The notes beneath the pieces were generated by a model that searched no databases, was not told where the DNA came from, and saw nothing but the letters and a program-made list of their open reading frames with translations. From Clostridia bacterium (GTDB lineage: Bacteria > Bacillota > Clostridia > Oscillospirales > RGIG577), in NCBI GenBank assembly GCA_017419325.1, contig JAFOLN010000168.1, positions 1 through 8,428 of the forward strand: DNA of 8,428 nucleotides. Reading direction: 5' to 3'. How positions within the stretch are numbered: position 1 is the stretch's first letter; the number at the start of each line of letters is the position of its first letter. Both the position numbers and the translations under genes were made by a program. Below are positions 1 to 7,513 of the stretch, piece by piece.

Positions 1-1493
1 ATCTTGCCCGCGTTCATCTGTGATGCGCCCTTCTTTACTCTTACGCCTATGCGGTAGCTGTCCGTCTTGGCTATGAACGGTAAATTCGTTACATATACGT
101 TGGTGTCGCCGTTTTTTGACATATCGTAAGTCGTGCAGGACAGAGACTCAAGGTCGGTCGTTTTATCGCTGCCGTTATATACGAGCGCTTCAAGGGAAAG
201 CGTGTCCGACTCGTCGCCGCAGGATGCATAAACGTAATAGCTGTCACCCGTCATGAGAAGCTTTTGGCCGCTTGAGAACTCGGGCACGATCTTCAGATTG
301 TCGTCCTTTATGCCCACGTCCGCGGGAGCGTCAGCCTGCGTGTCGTCAAGATAATTTACGGTATTTACGGAGTTCGAGGTATGACCTCCGTCGCCGTCGT
401 TGAACTGAAAGTATATCGTATGCTCGCCGTAATCGTTCTTTGGGAACGTGATTTCAACGCTTTCGGCAATGGGCTCCCACTCCGACCATGCGCCGTTGTC
501 TATGTTATAGCGCATATTCGTATAGTCGCCGGGCCTTATGGCCGCCGTGACCGACGGCTCGCTTAACGTATACGGTATGTCCACCTTGGGCGGCGTAATG
601 TATGTTATGCCGCCTCCGTTCAGCGGGCCGAGACGCGGAATTAAAACGTTCTCGCCGCTGTTTCCGTAGAAGCAAAGCTGTATGCTTCTGCCCGATGTGC
701 AAAGACAAACGGGGAACCAGCTGTCCTGCGGCTCTTCGCCGGTAGGCGTCATCTTATATGAATATATGCCGAGATTAGGCTGCGAGTCCACAAGCTCGGT
801 CGCCGTATATATCGGCACGAACTCGACGTCATCGTTGTCGTAGTTTTCGTTGCATATTGCATAGAGGCCTACGCCCTCTTCGCCGCGGGGCAGACCGTAG
901 CCCGATATTTCCATAACGAGGCTTCCGTCCGCGTTCTTTTCCGTAATGTTTACCTCAGCGACGAACATGTTGCCCTGGGGCGCGCCCGCGCATTCTATCT
1001 GCGCCACAAGGTAGCCGTTATAGACTACCTCTATATGATCTTCCCTCTGCGGACAGGATATCATCGCCCTGTAAAGATAGCAGGCCGTCTCTCCGCTGCC
1101 CACAACTGTCTCCGTGAAGTTGCTGAGCAGAGATACTTCGTTTCCGTATACCTCAAAACGCGAGGTGTCAAGCTGCTCCCTTGAATAGAGCGTGAGCCTG
1201 TGTATCTGCTCGCCGCCGAAACAGAACTGCACCGGCTCGGGACTGTAGTCGGTTCCGGTATAGTAGCCCGTATCGGAAACGAGCGCGCCCCACAGGTTCT
1301 CTCTCATCTCGTCATTCTCGTCAACACCCGACACATACATGCGGCCGCCGCTCCAGAGTCCGGCGCTCATTGACATGCCGTATACGACGGAAGCGTCAAA
1401 CTCCCCGTCGTCCGCCGCCAGCGCCGCGGCCGGCAGCACGGTAAGGCACATGGCTATCACCACGATAATGCTCAAAAGCCGTTTTGTCTTCAT
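1..1493 (-). CDS. Large secreted protein of unknown function (N-terminal part, runs off left edge)
   Basis: Reading the minus strand from the ATG at 1493 gives an uninterrupted frame to the window edge (497 codons), so the C-terminus is missing. Residues 1-26 form a classic Sec signal peptide: a basic start (MKTKRLL), a hydrophobic core (IIVVIAMCLTVL) and an ALA cleavage site before ADDG. The mature part is rich in Gly, Asp, Asn, Tyr and Ser, has alternating beta-type patterns and no membrane segment. Around residues 320-375 a stretch with YNIDNGAWSEW and GEHTIYFQFNDGDG resembles the Ig-like or beta-sandwich modules of extracellular bacterial proteins. I do not recognise a catalytic family. 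The start is firm: a perfect AGGAGG sits 7 nt upstream. The gene lies beyond the terminator of the neighbouring operon and probably has its own promoter. The missing C-terminus could carry SLH or other anchoring domains, but that is a guess. Confidence 0.9.
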   Translation of the reverse strand, partial: MKTKRLLSIIVVIAMCLTVLPAAALAADDGEFDASVVYGMSMSAGLWSGGRMYVSGVDENDEMRENLWGALVSDTGYYTGTDYSPEPVQFCFGGEQIHRLTLYSREQLDTSRFEVYGNEVSLLSNFTETVVGSGETACYLYRAMISCPQREDHIEVVYNGYLVAQIECAGAPQGNMFVAEVNITEKNADGSLVMEISGYGLPRGEEGVGLYAICNENYDNDDVEFVPIYTATELVDSQPNLGIYSYKMTPTGEEPQDSWFPVCLCTSGRSIQLCFYGNSGENVLIPRLGPLNGGGITYITPPKVDIPYTLSEPSVTAAIRPGDYTNMRYNIDNGAWSEWEPIAESVEITFPKNDYGEHTIYFQFNDGDGGHTSNSVNTVNYLDDTQADAPADVGIKDDNLKIVPEFSSGQKLLMTGDSYYVYASCGDESDTLSLEALVYNGSDKTTDLESLSCTTYDMSKNGDTNVYVTNLPFIAKTDSYRIGVRVKKGASQMNAGK

Positions 1494-1500
1494 CTGAAAG

Positions 1501-1506
1501 CCTCCT
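1501..1506 (-). promoter_or_regulatory. Strong ribosome binding site of the secreted-protein gene
   Basis: The minus strand reads AGGAGG followed by a 7-nt spacer (CTTTCAG) and ATG at 1493. This fixes the start codon of the truncated gene and predicts efficient translation. Confidence 0.85.
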
Positions 1507-1620
1507 TTTAAACATATTTTCCGGAGCGTCGCCGAAAGCCCGACTTTTCGCGGCTTTGTATGCTTTATATAAGCGCATCCGCGGCCGCGCGGCGAATATT
1601 GCCCCTTATAACTAACATAT

Positions 1621-1663
1621 ACTATATATTAGAAAAAATAAAGAGCAAAACGCGATTTGGCAA
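1621..1663 (-). promoter_or_regulatory. Candidate promoter region for the secreted-protein gene
   Basis: This AT-rich stretch on the minus strand holds two overlapping sigma-A-like candidates. One is TTGCCA (1658-1663), 17 nt, TATTTT (1635-1640). The other is TTGCTC (1643-1648), 16 nt, TATAGT (1621-1626). Both match the consensus only partly, and I cannot choose between them. A promoter is expected here because the region follows a terminator and precedes a gene with its own strong ribosome binding site. The untranslated leader would be roughly 120-135 nt. Confidence 0.45.
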
Positions 1664-1673
1664 TGACAAATGC

Positions 1674-1688
1674 GGCACGAATCGTGCC
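1674..1688. promoter_or_regulatory. 15-nt perfect palindrome, possible operator
   Basis: GGCACGA and TCGTGCC flank a single central base. The element lies between the operon terminator and the candidate promoter of the leftmost gene. Its centre is about 20 nt upstream of the TTGCCA -35 candidate, a position typical of activator binding. It lacks a T-run in either direction, so it does not look like a terminator. I do not recognise the motif as a known regulator site. Confidence 0.35.
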
Positions 1689-1701
1689 TCATTATGTATA
1701 C

Positions 1702-1742
1702 AAAAATGGCGCGCCGCAAAAAGAGGAGAAAAACGACGCGCC
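1702..1742 (-). terminator. Rho-independent terminator ending the five-gene operon
   Basis: On the minus strand, starting 25 nt after the stop codon of the NHL-SLH gene, GGCGCGTCG pairs with CGGCGCGCC (9 bp including one U-G wobble) around a 17-nt pyrimidine-rich loop. ATTTTTG follows. The stem is very GC-rich; the loop is long and the T-run short, so termination may be incomplete. There is no T-run on the plus-strand side. Confidence 0.65.
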
Positions 1743-1767
1743 GGCTGCCATTCATTCTGTTGAAAAA

Positions 1768-3288
1768 TCACTTTCCGTAAACTCTTATAAAGCCTAAAAT
1801 CATATGCACGAGCTGTGCGCGCGTTGCATACTCACCGGGCGAAAGATTTCCGCCGCTTCCCGTTATTATGCCCGCGCCGCAGGCCCACTGCATGGCAGGT
1901 ACGGCCCACTCGCTAACCGCGTAAGCATCGTTATACGAGAGTATATCAGTATCTTCACCCATGGAAACGTCGAAGCCTTCGCTTACGGCGTATCTGTAGA
2001 GCATGGTCACTGCCTGCTCCCTTGTGACAGGCGCATTCGGCGCAAAATACCCGTCCATGCCCTTTATTATGCCGCGGTCTGCGCTCCAGCGCGCGCAGGA
2101 GCCGAACCATGAGTCCTGTGTTACATCGGGGAAGGCGGCGTCGCCGTCTATTACGGCGTTTCTGTCGGAAACAGAGTGCATGCGTGAGAGCATTGCCGCG
2201 AACATTGCGCGGGTAGTTGACGTCCCGGGCGAGAACGTGTCCTCCGAAACGCCGTTCACTATGCCCATGAGCACGGCTTCATTTGCGTCCGGAGCGAACC
2301 ATGCGTCCTCCGGCACGTCAGAAAAGGTCTTTTTCGCAAGAGAGATTTCAATTATATCGCCCGCAGAAAAATCCGCAGCATAGAGCATGGAGCCTCTGAC
2401 CTCAATACCGCGCGGGGAAACAGGCATTGAAAGGAGATCTCCGCTTTCGGCTGTCGTATATACTCTGCCGTTCTTTATCATGCGGATGGCGTGGTTCCCC
2501 GTGTCGGACACATATATGGCTCCGTCGTCCGCCACACTTACGCCCTCGGGATGGTCGAATCTTGCCTTATCGGCAGGGCCGTCGGCAAAGCCTCCGATAA
2601 ACTCTCCGTCCACGGCGTCATATGTGCCCGCAACGGTCTCGGTCTTTTTCCCTGTTATCTTTATGATGCGGCTCTTGCCCGTTTCTGCAGCGTAGAGCGA
2701 GCCGTTTGCAAAGCAGAGCCCGGTCGGTTCGGAAAGGCCTGTCACATATGTGGTGACATATCCGTGCCTGTCCATCTGTCTTATCGAGCCGTTTCCCGTA
2801 TCGGCTATATAAAGAATGAAGTTTTCCTTATCAACGGCAAGTCCCGTGGGATAGTCGAAGGAGGCTTTTTCTCCTATGCCGTCGGCGTTTCCGGCTTCAC
2901 CGCTGCCTGCCAGCGTCCTGAGATACTCTTCCGTAACGTATCTTACCGTATTGGAAGCGGAATCGGAAACAGCATAGCCGTCAAGGAAGGGTACCACATC
3001 CCAGGGCAGGACGAAAGTGCCGTGCCTTATGTCGGAATCATAATAATCGCCTATCGGTTCCCCCGATACGTCGGGGATATTTATAACGCCCGCAATTATC
3101 GCCGCATTATCACGATCTGCCTTCCAGAGCACCTTGTTATATACATCCGTCACAAGCATTGAGCCGTCAGTGATTACAGAGATACCGGAAAGACTGCCTC
3201 CCTTATAATCCCCCGCATACAGCGCAGAGGCTGACGCAGAGGACAGCATAATGGCGGCAAGAATAAGCGCTGCAAGCCTTTTTTTCAT
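1768..3288 (-). CDS. Secreted NHL-repeat beta-propeller protein with three SLH domains
   Basis: This 506-residue protein is predicted to be exported and bound to the cell wall. Residues 1-22 or 1-25 are a signal peptide (MKKRLAALILAAIML, then ASA or LYA). Residues about 31-316 contain six NHL-like blades, near 31-58, 92-119, 143-176, 186-212, 244-275 and 290-316. The clearest have YIADTGNGSIR and YVSDTGNHAIR signatures, which fits a closed six-bladed propeller, a fold that usually binds proteins or glycans. Three SLH modules follow (about 322-368, 386-434 and 452-500), each with a recognisable TRA or TRE motif; in Bacillota such triplets bind secondary cell-wall polymers. The start is supported by GGGAG 7 nt upstream, and its ATG overlaps the cyclase stop codon (ATGA), implying translational coupling. 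It is the last gene before the terminator. No catalytic residues are apparent; an outside sensing or scaffolding role is inferred from its neighbours. Confidence 0.92.
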   Translation of the reverse strand: MKKRLAALILAAIMLSSASASALYAGDYKGGSLSGISVITDGSMLVTDVYNKVLWKADRDNAAIIAGVINIPDVSGEPIGDYYDSDIRHGTFVLPWDVVPFLDGYAVSDSASNTVRYVTEEYLRTLAGSGEAGNADGIGEKASFDYPTGLAVDKENFILYIADTGNGSIRQMDRHGYVTTYVTGLSEPTGLCFANGSLYAAETGKSRIIKITGKKTETVAGTYDAVDGEFIGGFADGPADKARFDHPEGVSVADDGAIYVSDTGNHAIRMIKNGRVYTTAESGDLLSMPVSPRGIEVRGSMLYAADFSAGDIIEISLAKKTFSDVPEDAWFAPDANEAVLMGIVNGVSEDTFSPGTSTTRAMFAAMLSRMHSVSDRNAVIDGDAAFPDVTQDSWFGSCARWSADRGIIKGMDGYFAPNAPVTREQAVTMLYRYAVSEGFDVSMGEDTDILSYNDAYAVSEWAVPAMQWACGAGIITGSGGNLSPGEYATRAQLVHMILGFIRVYGK

Positions 3289-5114
3289 ATTGAGGCTCCC
3301 TTCTTTCTATAATCAAGTTCGTCCAGCGTGAGTACTTCAAATCCCTCCGCCTTGCCCTTCAGTTTAATCGTATCTCCGAGCGAAGTCACCCGCGCTCTTT
3401 TGCCCAAAGCATTTGCAACTGCACGGGAAATGAATATCTTTCCTCCCGGCGCATTTGACTCAAGCCTTGACGCCGTGTTTACCGTATCGCCTATGGCAGT
3501 ATAGTCCATGCGCATCGGCGCGCCGATATTTCCAACGACGGCGGGGCCGCAGTTTATGCCCACTCCGAAGGAAACAGTGCGTCCGAAACGCTTTGAAAGC
3601 TCCTCGCCCAGCGCTTTTGAGCCCTCCACCATGTCCATCGCGGCGCAGCAGGCAAGAAATACGGGATCCTCCTGTTTAAGCGGCGCGTTCCAGAACGCCA
3701 TAGTGCAGTCGCCAACAAATTTATCGAGCGTTCCGTGGTATCGCATTATGCACTCCGTAGTAAGCGTAAGATATTTGTTTATTATCTCAACAACGGTTGG
3801 CGGATCAAGCGACTCACTCATCGTTGTAAAGCCGCGTATATCAACGAACAATACGGCTATATCATACATTCTGCCGCCAAGCATAAGCTCCTCGCCGCCG
3901 CGCTCCAGAAGCTCGCGCATTATTGCGGGATCGACGTAGCGTCCGAAGGTATCAAAGACTTTACGCCTCTCCTTCTGAGCGCGCACATAATTCATTGCAA
4001 CCGACGCTATGAACACAGCCGTTGCGAATAGCGGCACCCACAGAACGTGAAGGACAGCGCCCGCCCTGTAAAGAGCTGCGCAAAGGCCTGCCCACCCGAG
4101 CGTGCATGCAAGCCACACTATGACAGAAGTTCTGACGCGGACATTCCACAAAAAGAACATCATCACGGCGGAAAGCGCGAAAAGTATTATAAGCTGGAGC
4201 GTATCGTCAGCCTCTTTCGGGTAAAAGCCCTTCCTGAAGGCGTCAATAATGTTTGCCTGTATTTCAATTCCGTACATGGGCACGGAATGTGCTGTCGATG
4301 TGTGGTACTCATCCTGCATACCCGCCGCATATGGGCCGATGAGCACGATCTTCCCCGAAAGGTCAGCGCCCGTAACGCTGCCGTCAAGTATGTCCGTTAT
4401 CGATATATCCTCATAGTAGCCGCCGCTCTTTGTCGTAAAGGGGATGTAGAAAAATCCGTTGTCATACGTTTCGGGCAGGGGGTTCGGCAAATATCCCTCC
4501 TCCTCGCACCATCGCTCGTACACAACCCGCGAGAAGGAATATACTTTCCCGCCGCCCGGCACATCGACGTATAAAAGCGCATGGCGTATCACGCCGTCGC
4601 TGTCTTCCATTTCATTTATATGCCCCGTTACGGATGCGTCGTAAAGCCCGGAATACGGGACGTCCCATGCAAGTACCGAACGCGAGTTTACATAAAATCC
4701 ATTATCGCTTTCGACAAGGCTGTCACCGAATGTCGCGGCAGACGCCGTGACGACATTCCCTCCCTCACGGGCCGCCCGCGAAAGATATGCGTCGTCCTCG
4801 GCGGAGGCGCTGCTGCCGACGTAGAGCACATCGAGAGCAATGACTGCCGGACGCGCGTCCGGGTCTTCGTTCAGGCGCTCTATCACCTCGGCCATAACGC
4901 TTCTCGGCCACGGCATGGGGCCGAGAGCATCAATTGCGCGCTGATCCATGCCTATTATGGTAATCTGCCCGTCCGTAGAGACCTCGCGCTGATAAAGCGC
5001 GTCCGATACGGCTCCGTCGGCGCCCCCAAGCCATCCCGACCATGCTGTAAGAGTTATAATGGCTGCGGCGACAAGCGATATGATTATTCTTTTATTAAGG
5101 TCCTTTGTTTTCAT
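3285..5114 (-). CDS. CHASE2-domain class III adenylate cyclase, membrane-bound
   Basis: This 609-residue protein has the standard CHASE2 cyclase layout: one N-terminal membrane helix (about 9-29), an extracytoplasmic CHASE2 sensor (about 30-300, with WPRSVMAEVIERL, VIALDVLYVG, LSGKIVLIG and GIEIQANIIDAF), three membrane helices (about 306-324, 329-348 and 353-376), then a cytoplasmic cyclase domain (about 412-597). The catalytic set is complete. Metal-binding Asp are D425 (FVDIRGFT) and D469 (KFVGD). The substrate-selecting pair is K465 and T539, the Lys/Thr combination of bacterial class IIIb enzymes, which favours ATP over GTP. Transition-state residues are N546 and R550 in GDTVNTASRLES. 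It should make cAMP in response to an envelope signal. Unlike its neighbours, it has no good Shine-Dalgarno (only GGGT about 8 nt upstream) and is preceded by an 81-nt gap, suggesting lower or separately controlled translation. The stop codon overlaps the next start. Confidence 0.95.
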   Translation of the reverse strand: MKTKDLNKRIIISLVAAAIITLTAWSGWLGGADGAVSDALYQREVSTDGQITIIGMDQRAIDALGPMPWPRSVMAEVIERLNEDPDARPAVIALDVLYVGSSASAEDDAYLSRAAREGGNVVTASAATFGDSLVESDNGFYVNSRSVLAWDVPYSGLYDASVTGHINEMEDSDGVIRHALLYVDVPGGGKVYSFSRVVYERWCEEEGYLPNPLPETYDNGFFYIPFTTKSGGYYEDISITDILDGSVTGADLSGKIVLIGPYAAGMQDEYHTSTAHSVPMYGIEIQANIIDAFRKGFYPKEADDTLQLIILFALSAVMMFFLWNVRVRTSVIVWLACTLGWAGLCAALYRAGAVLHVLWVPLFATAVFIASVAMNYVRAQKERRKVFDTFGRYVDPAIMRELLERGGEELMLGGRMYDIAVLFVDIRGFTTMSESLDPPTVVEIINKYLTLTTECIMRYHGTLDKFVGDCTMAFWNAPLKQEDPVFLACCAAMDMVEGSKALGEELSKRFGRTVSFGVGINCGPAVVGNIGAPMRMDYTAIGDTVNTASRLESNAPGGKIFISRAVANALGKRARVTSLGDTIKLKGKAEGFEVLTLDELDYRKKGASI

Positions 5115-5195
5115 ATCATTCTACCCGGATGCCTGCGCATTTTTGGGCAGGGAAGCCTGTCGTTATGTGTTCGTCACACCATGCTTCAATTATTA

Positions 5196-6065
5196 TTACC
5201 CTCCGGATGTCTTATCGGTTTTTCCTCTCGAACCGGAGGAAATTGTACCGAATTCCTGCACCGAAGTGATCTTTGCGCGGTTCTCCGAAAGGCGCTGAAG
5301 CTTAACGTTCATCTCGTTTTGGCGGCTCTGCTCCATGGCCGTCTCTTCTTCTCCCTTTACCGTTTCAAGCGCAAGAAGCCGTTCAACATCAAGCGTCGAA
5401 ACGTCGGCCTTTATCATGTTCTGAAGATTTACGTTCTTTCTTATTTCAGGTATTACAAAATACGGAACGTTCTCCTCTTTGATGATGAATTTCTCGAACG
5501 CCTGTGCGCCGTTTTCAGCCTTTTCGGGGTCGTATCTTACGCCTTCGCCGCCTGTAAGCTCGAAAACAACCGTTTCACTGCTCCTGTAAGCTTTGCACGT
5601 CACCGTTACGTGACCGTGAAGAAGCCCTATCTCCTCCCGGGCGACCCAGCCATAGGAGCCCCTGATGCCCGTAGTCATTGTAGATGTGGAGATATTAAGC
5701 CTTTGGGTCGACGAAAGAGGCGCGTCTACGCTGAAATAGAGTTTTCCCTTTTTGGCCATTACCTCCAGGCGGCTGCCGCTCGCCTTTACCTGGGCGCTGC
5801 TCGATGCGTCGAGCTTTACGGCTTTAGTCGAATCAAGCGTTATGAACGCATAGCTTCCCGTGCCGGTACCCACCGAGTATCCGTTCGTAAGCTTCATGCC
5901 GACTCTTGCCGACAAGCTCTTTCCGCTTTGATCGCTTACCTTTACCGTGCCCGATGTCTCCGAAAGCTTTACTGTCGTACCCACGGCCTTTTCAGCCGCA
6001 TATGCGGGCAGAGAAACTGCACATACCATCATGATAACCAAAATGAGAGATATTACCTTTTTCAC
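5196..6065 (-). CDS. Secreted FecR-domain protein
   Basis: This protein has 289 residues from the GTG at 6065. That start is chosen because GGGAGG (6073-6078) lies 7 nt upstream, it begins just 2 nt after the HD-GYP stop, and it leaves a normal signal peptide (MKKVISLILVIMMVCAVSLP, cleavage after AYA at residue 23). A TTG 15 nt upstream keeps the frame open but has no suitable ribosome site. Residues about 58-155 match the FecR fold: LTNGYSVGTGTGSYAFITL, a strand-rich section ending in GKLYFSV, then STMTTGIRGSYGWV and LLHGHVTV. The C-terminal part (about 180-275) is charged and probably helical, and the tail is low-complexity Ser/Gly/Lys. There is no anti-sigma N-terminal domain, no membrane helix beyond the signal and no sigma-factor gene nearby, so it is not a classical FecR regulator. 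FecR-domain proteins commonly neighbour CHASE2 proteins; a partnership with the cyclase sensor outside the membrane is inferred. It ends with three consecutive TAA codons. Confidence 0.88.
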   Translation of the reverse strand: MKKVISLILVIMMVCAVSLPAYAAEKAVGTTVKLSETSGTVKVSDQSGKSLSARVGMKLTNGYSVGTGTGSYAFITLDSTKAVKLDASSSAQVKASGSRLEVMAKKGKLYFSVDAPLSSTQRLNISTSTMTTGIRGSYGWVAREEIGLLHGHVTVTCKAYRSSETVVFELTGGEGVRYDPEKAENGAQAFEKFIIKEENVPYFVIPEIRKNVNLQNMIKADVSTLDVERLLALETVKGEEETAMEQSRQNEMNVKLQRLSENRAKITSVQEFGTISSGSRGKTDKTSGG

Positions 6066-6067
6066 AA

Positions 6068-7513
6068 CTATACCTCCCAAGCCCTGCTCTTTTCGAACAG
6101 TTCAAGTATTTTTTCATCTATCGCGCCCTCATTTGCCATGCTGTGAAGTATGCCCAAAGCCTTGTCTTCAGGCATCGGCGGCTTATACGGGCGGTCGCGC
6201 GCCGTCAGCGCATCGAATACGTCTAAAATCGTGATAAGACGCACCTCATCGGGTATATCCCCGGCCGTAAGGTGATTGGGGTAGCCGCTGCCGTTTATAA
6301 GCTCATGGTGAGCCGCCGCCCAGACAGGCGCCAAGGCGTACATTTTCGGGAAGTCCACACGGCTTAGTATTCGCGCCGTAATCGTTACATGGCTCTCCAT
6401 CACCAGGCGTTCCCCCGCCGTAAGCGTACCCTTTCTTATGGTGAGACAGTCGTACTCTTCGGGGGTTATCCACGGCTTTACAAGGCCGTTCTCATCGGAG
6501 TATGCAAGCGTCCGGAGCGCATTTATTCGCTCGAGGTCCTCATCTTTTAAGAAGCCCGCCGAATCAATGCGGCAAACGAGGTCACAGGCCTCATTTATCC
6601 TTTGCGCCGTAAGCTCATAATCCTTGCGGGAAATGCGTCCCTCAAGCATTGATATCTTATTTAAAAGTGATATTGTGCGAAAGCGGCCCATGACACGTTC
6701 AAGGCCGTCTCCCAGGCGGCTGTTCTTATTCATAACGGACAGCGGCACGGCAAGCTTGCCCACATCGTGGAGCCATACCGCCAAAAGGAAGGTGCGCCGC
6801 TTGTCAGAATCGAACTTCCAAGGATGGCCTGTTTTTTCAAGCCAGTCAAGAAAGCGGCAGCCGTATTCCACCATATTACGCGTATGGTTCGCGTTATACG
6901 GAGTGCTCGCATCGATGGCTGCGGAAAGTGCGCCCACCAGCGAATCAAGCAGCGCGGTTATCTGCTCCGAATACTGCATATTCGTTATGCTTATGGCCGC
7001 CTGCGACGCTATCGCCCCGACGATGAGTTCAATATCATGCGGGAATGGTATTATCCGGCCGTCTTCGTCGAGGGCGTTTATAAGCTGCATTACGCCCACG
7101 AGCTGGCCTTTGTCGCTCTGCATGGGCACGACGAGCATGCTCTTCGTTCTGTAACCCGTCATATCGTCATACCGCTTCGAGCCGGAAAAATCAAAATGCG
7201 TGTCGCTGCGCACATCGGCCACATTTATGGCCTTGTTATGTATGGCAGCCCATGAGCAGACGTAGGCTTCGTCCATAGGAACAGGCGGCAGCGCAATCGG
7301 CGCGTCGTGTCCGCCCTGTCGTATATTCTGGGAGCGAGTCACCATTCGGCAGAAGTGAAGACCGTCCTCCTCATAAAGATACAGCGTTCCCGCGTCACAT
7401 TTTGACAGATCCATGGCGGTATCGAGGATATTGGATAAAAGCGCCTCTCTGTCACGTTCGTTCGAGATGGCAAGACAGATATTAAGAAAGCTTTTTATCT
7501 CATCGGGAGTCAT
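6068..7513 (-). CDS. GAF and HD-GYP domain protein, predicted c-di-GMP phosphodiesterase
   Basis: This 481-residue soluble protein starts at the ATG at 7513. It overlaps the MBL stop codon by ATGA and is preceded by AGAGGTGA with a 7-nt spacer; a longer in-frame reading from 7552 lacks support. Residues about 18-180 are a GAF domain (GYRTKSMLVVPM, GVMQLINA), a small-ligand sensor. Residues about 185-480 are an HD-GYP domain, the family that hydrolyses cyclic di-GMP. Metal-site residues are present: H210, H249 and D250 with K253 (HDVGKL), H375 (ESHV), H402 and H403 (HHELINGSGYP), and D431 (DVFDAL), followed by DRPYK. A Glu that joins a third metal site in some members appears to be Tyr (Y206), suggesting a two-metal site. 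HD and the next His are 126 residues apart, about 100 more than in a compact HD-GYP domain, because of a helical charged insertion (about 262-362). No GGDEF partner is encoded here. Confidence 0.93.
   Translation of the reverse strand: MTPDEIKSFLNICLAISNERDREALLSNILDTAMDLSKCDAGTLYLYEEDGLHFCRMVTRSQNIRQGGHDAPIALPPVPMDEAYVCSWAAIHNKAINVADVRSDTHFDFSGSKRYDDMTGYRTKSMLVVPMQSDKGQLVGVMQLINALDEDGRIIPFPHDIELIVGAIASQAAISITNMQYSEQITALLDSLVGALSAAIDASTPYNANHTRNMVEYGCRFLDWLEKTGHPWKFDSDKRRTFLLAVWLHDVGKLAVPLSVMNKNSRLGDGLERVMGRFRTISLLNKISMLEGRISRKDYELTAQRINEACDLVCRIDSAGFLKDEDLERINALRTLAYSDENGLVKPWITPEEYDCLTIRKGTLTAGERLVMESHVTITARILSRVDFPKMYALAPVWAAAHHELINGSGYPNHLTAGDIPDEVRLITILDVFDALTARDRPYKPPMPEDKALGILHSMANEGAIDEKILELFEKSRAWEV
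6073..6078 (-). promoter_or_regulatory. Ribosome binding site deciding the FecR-protein GTG start
   Basis: GGGAGG lies within the last codons of the HD-GYP gene, 7 nt before the GTG at 6065. This makes the GTG, and not the upstream TTG at 6080, the likely start. Confidence 0.8.

Noticed and set aside
1560..1763. 67-codon plus-strand frame in the intergenic region
   Set aside because: It has no ribosome site, runs through the terminator and palindrome in antisense, and its product has no recognisable features.
2491..3162. Plus-strand open frame of 223 codons antisense to the NHL-SLH gene
   Set aside because: No ribosome site or recognisable domain; the opposite strand carries the NHL blades.
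5120..5160. Short inverted repeats (CCTGC/GCAGG) between the FecR and cyclase genes as a possible terminator
   Set aside because: The stem is only 5 bp with a 10-nt loop and no T-run follows.
5166..5178. CRP-like TGTG-N5-CACA element in the gap before the cyclase gene, tempting as cAMP feedback
   Set aside because: The spacing is several bases shorter than the TGTGA-N6-TCACA consensus, the arms are only 4 bp, and no good promoter is attached.
4581..6146. A 521-codon open frame on the plus strand, antisense to the cyclase and FecR genes
   Set aside because: It crosses two genes and their gap, its translation is rich in Arg, Cys, His and Tyr with no domain, and the minus strand encodes clear conserved motifs throughout. 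It is a shadow of codon bias.
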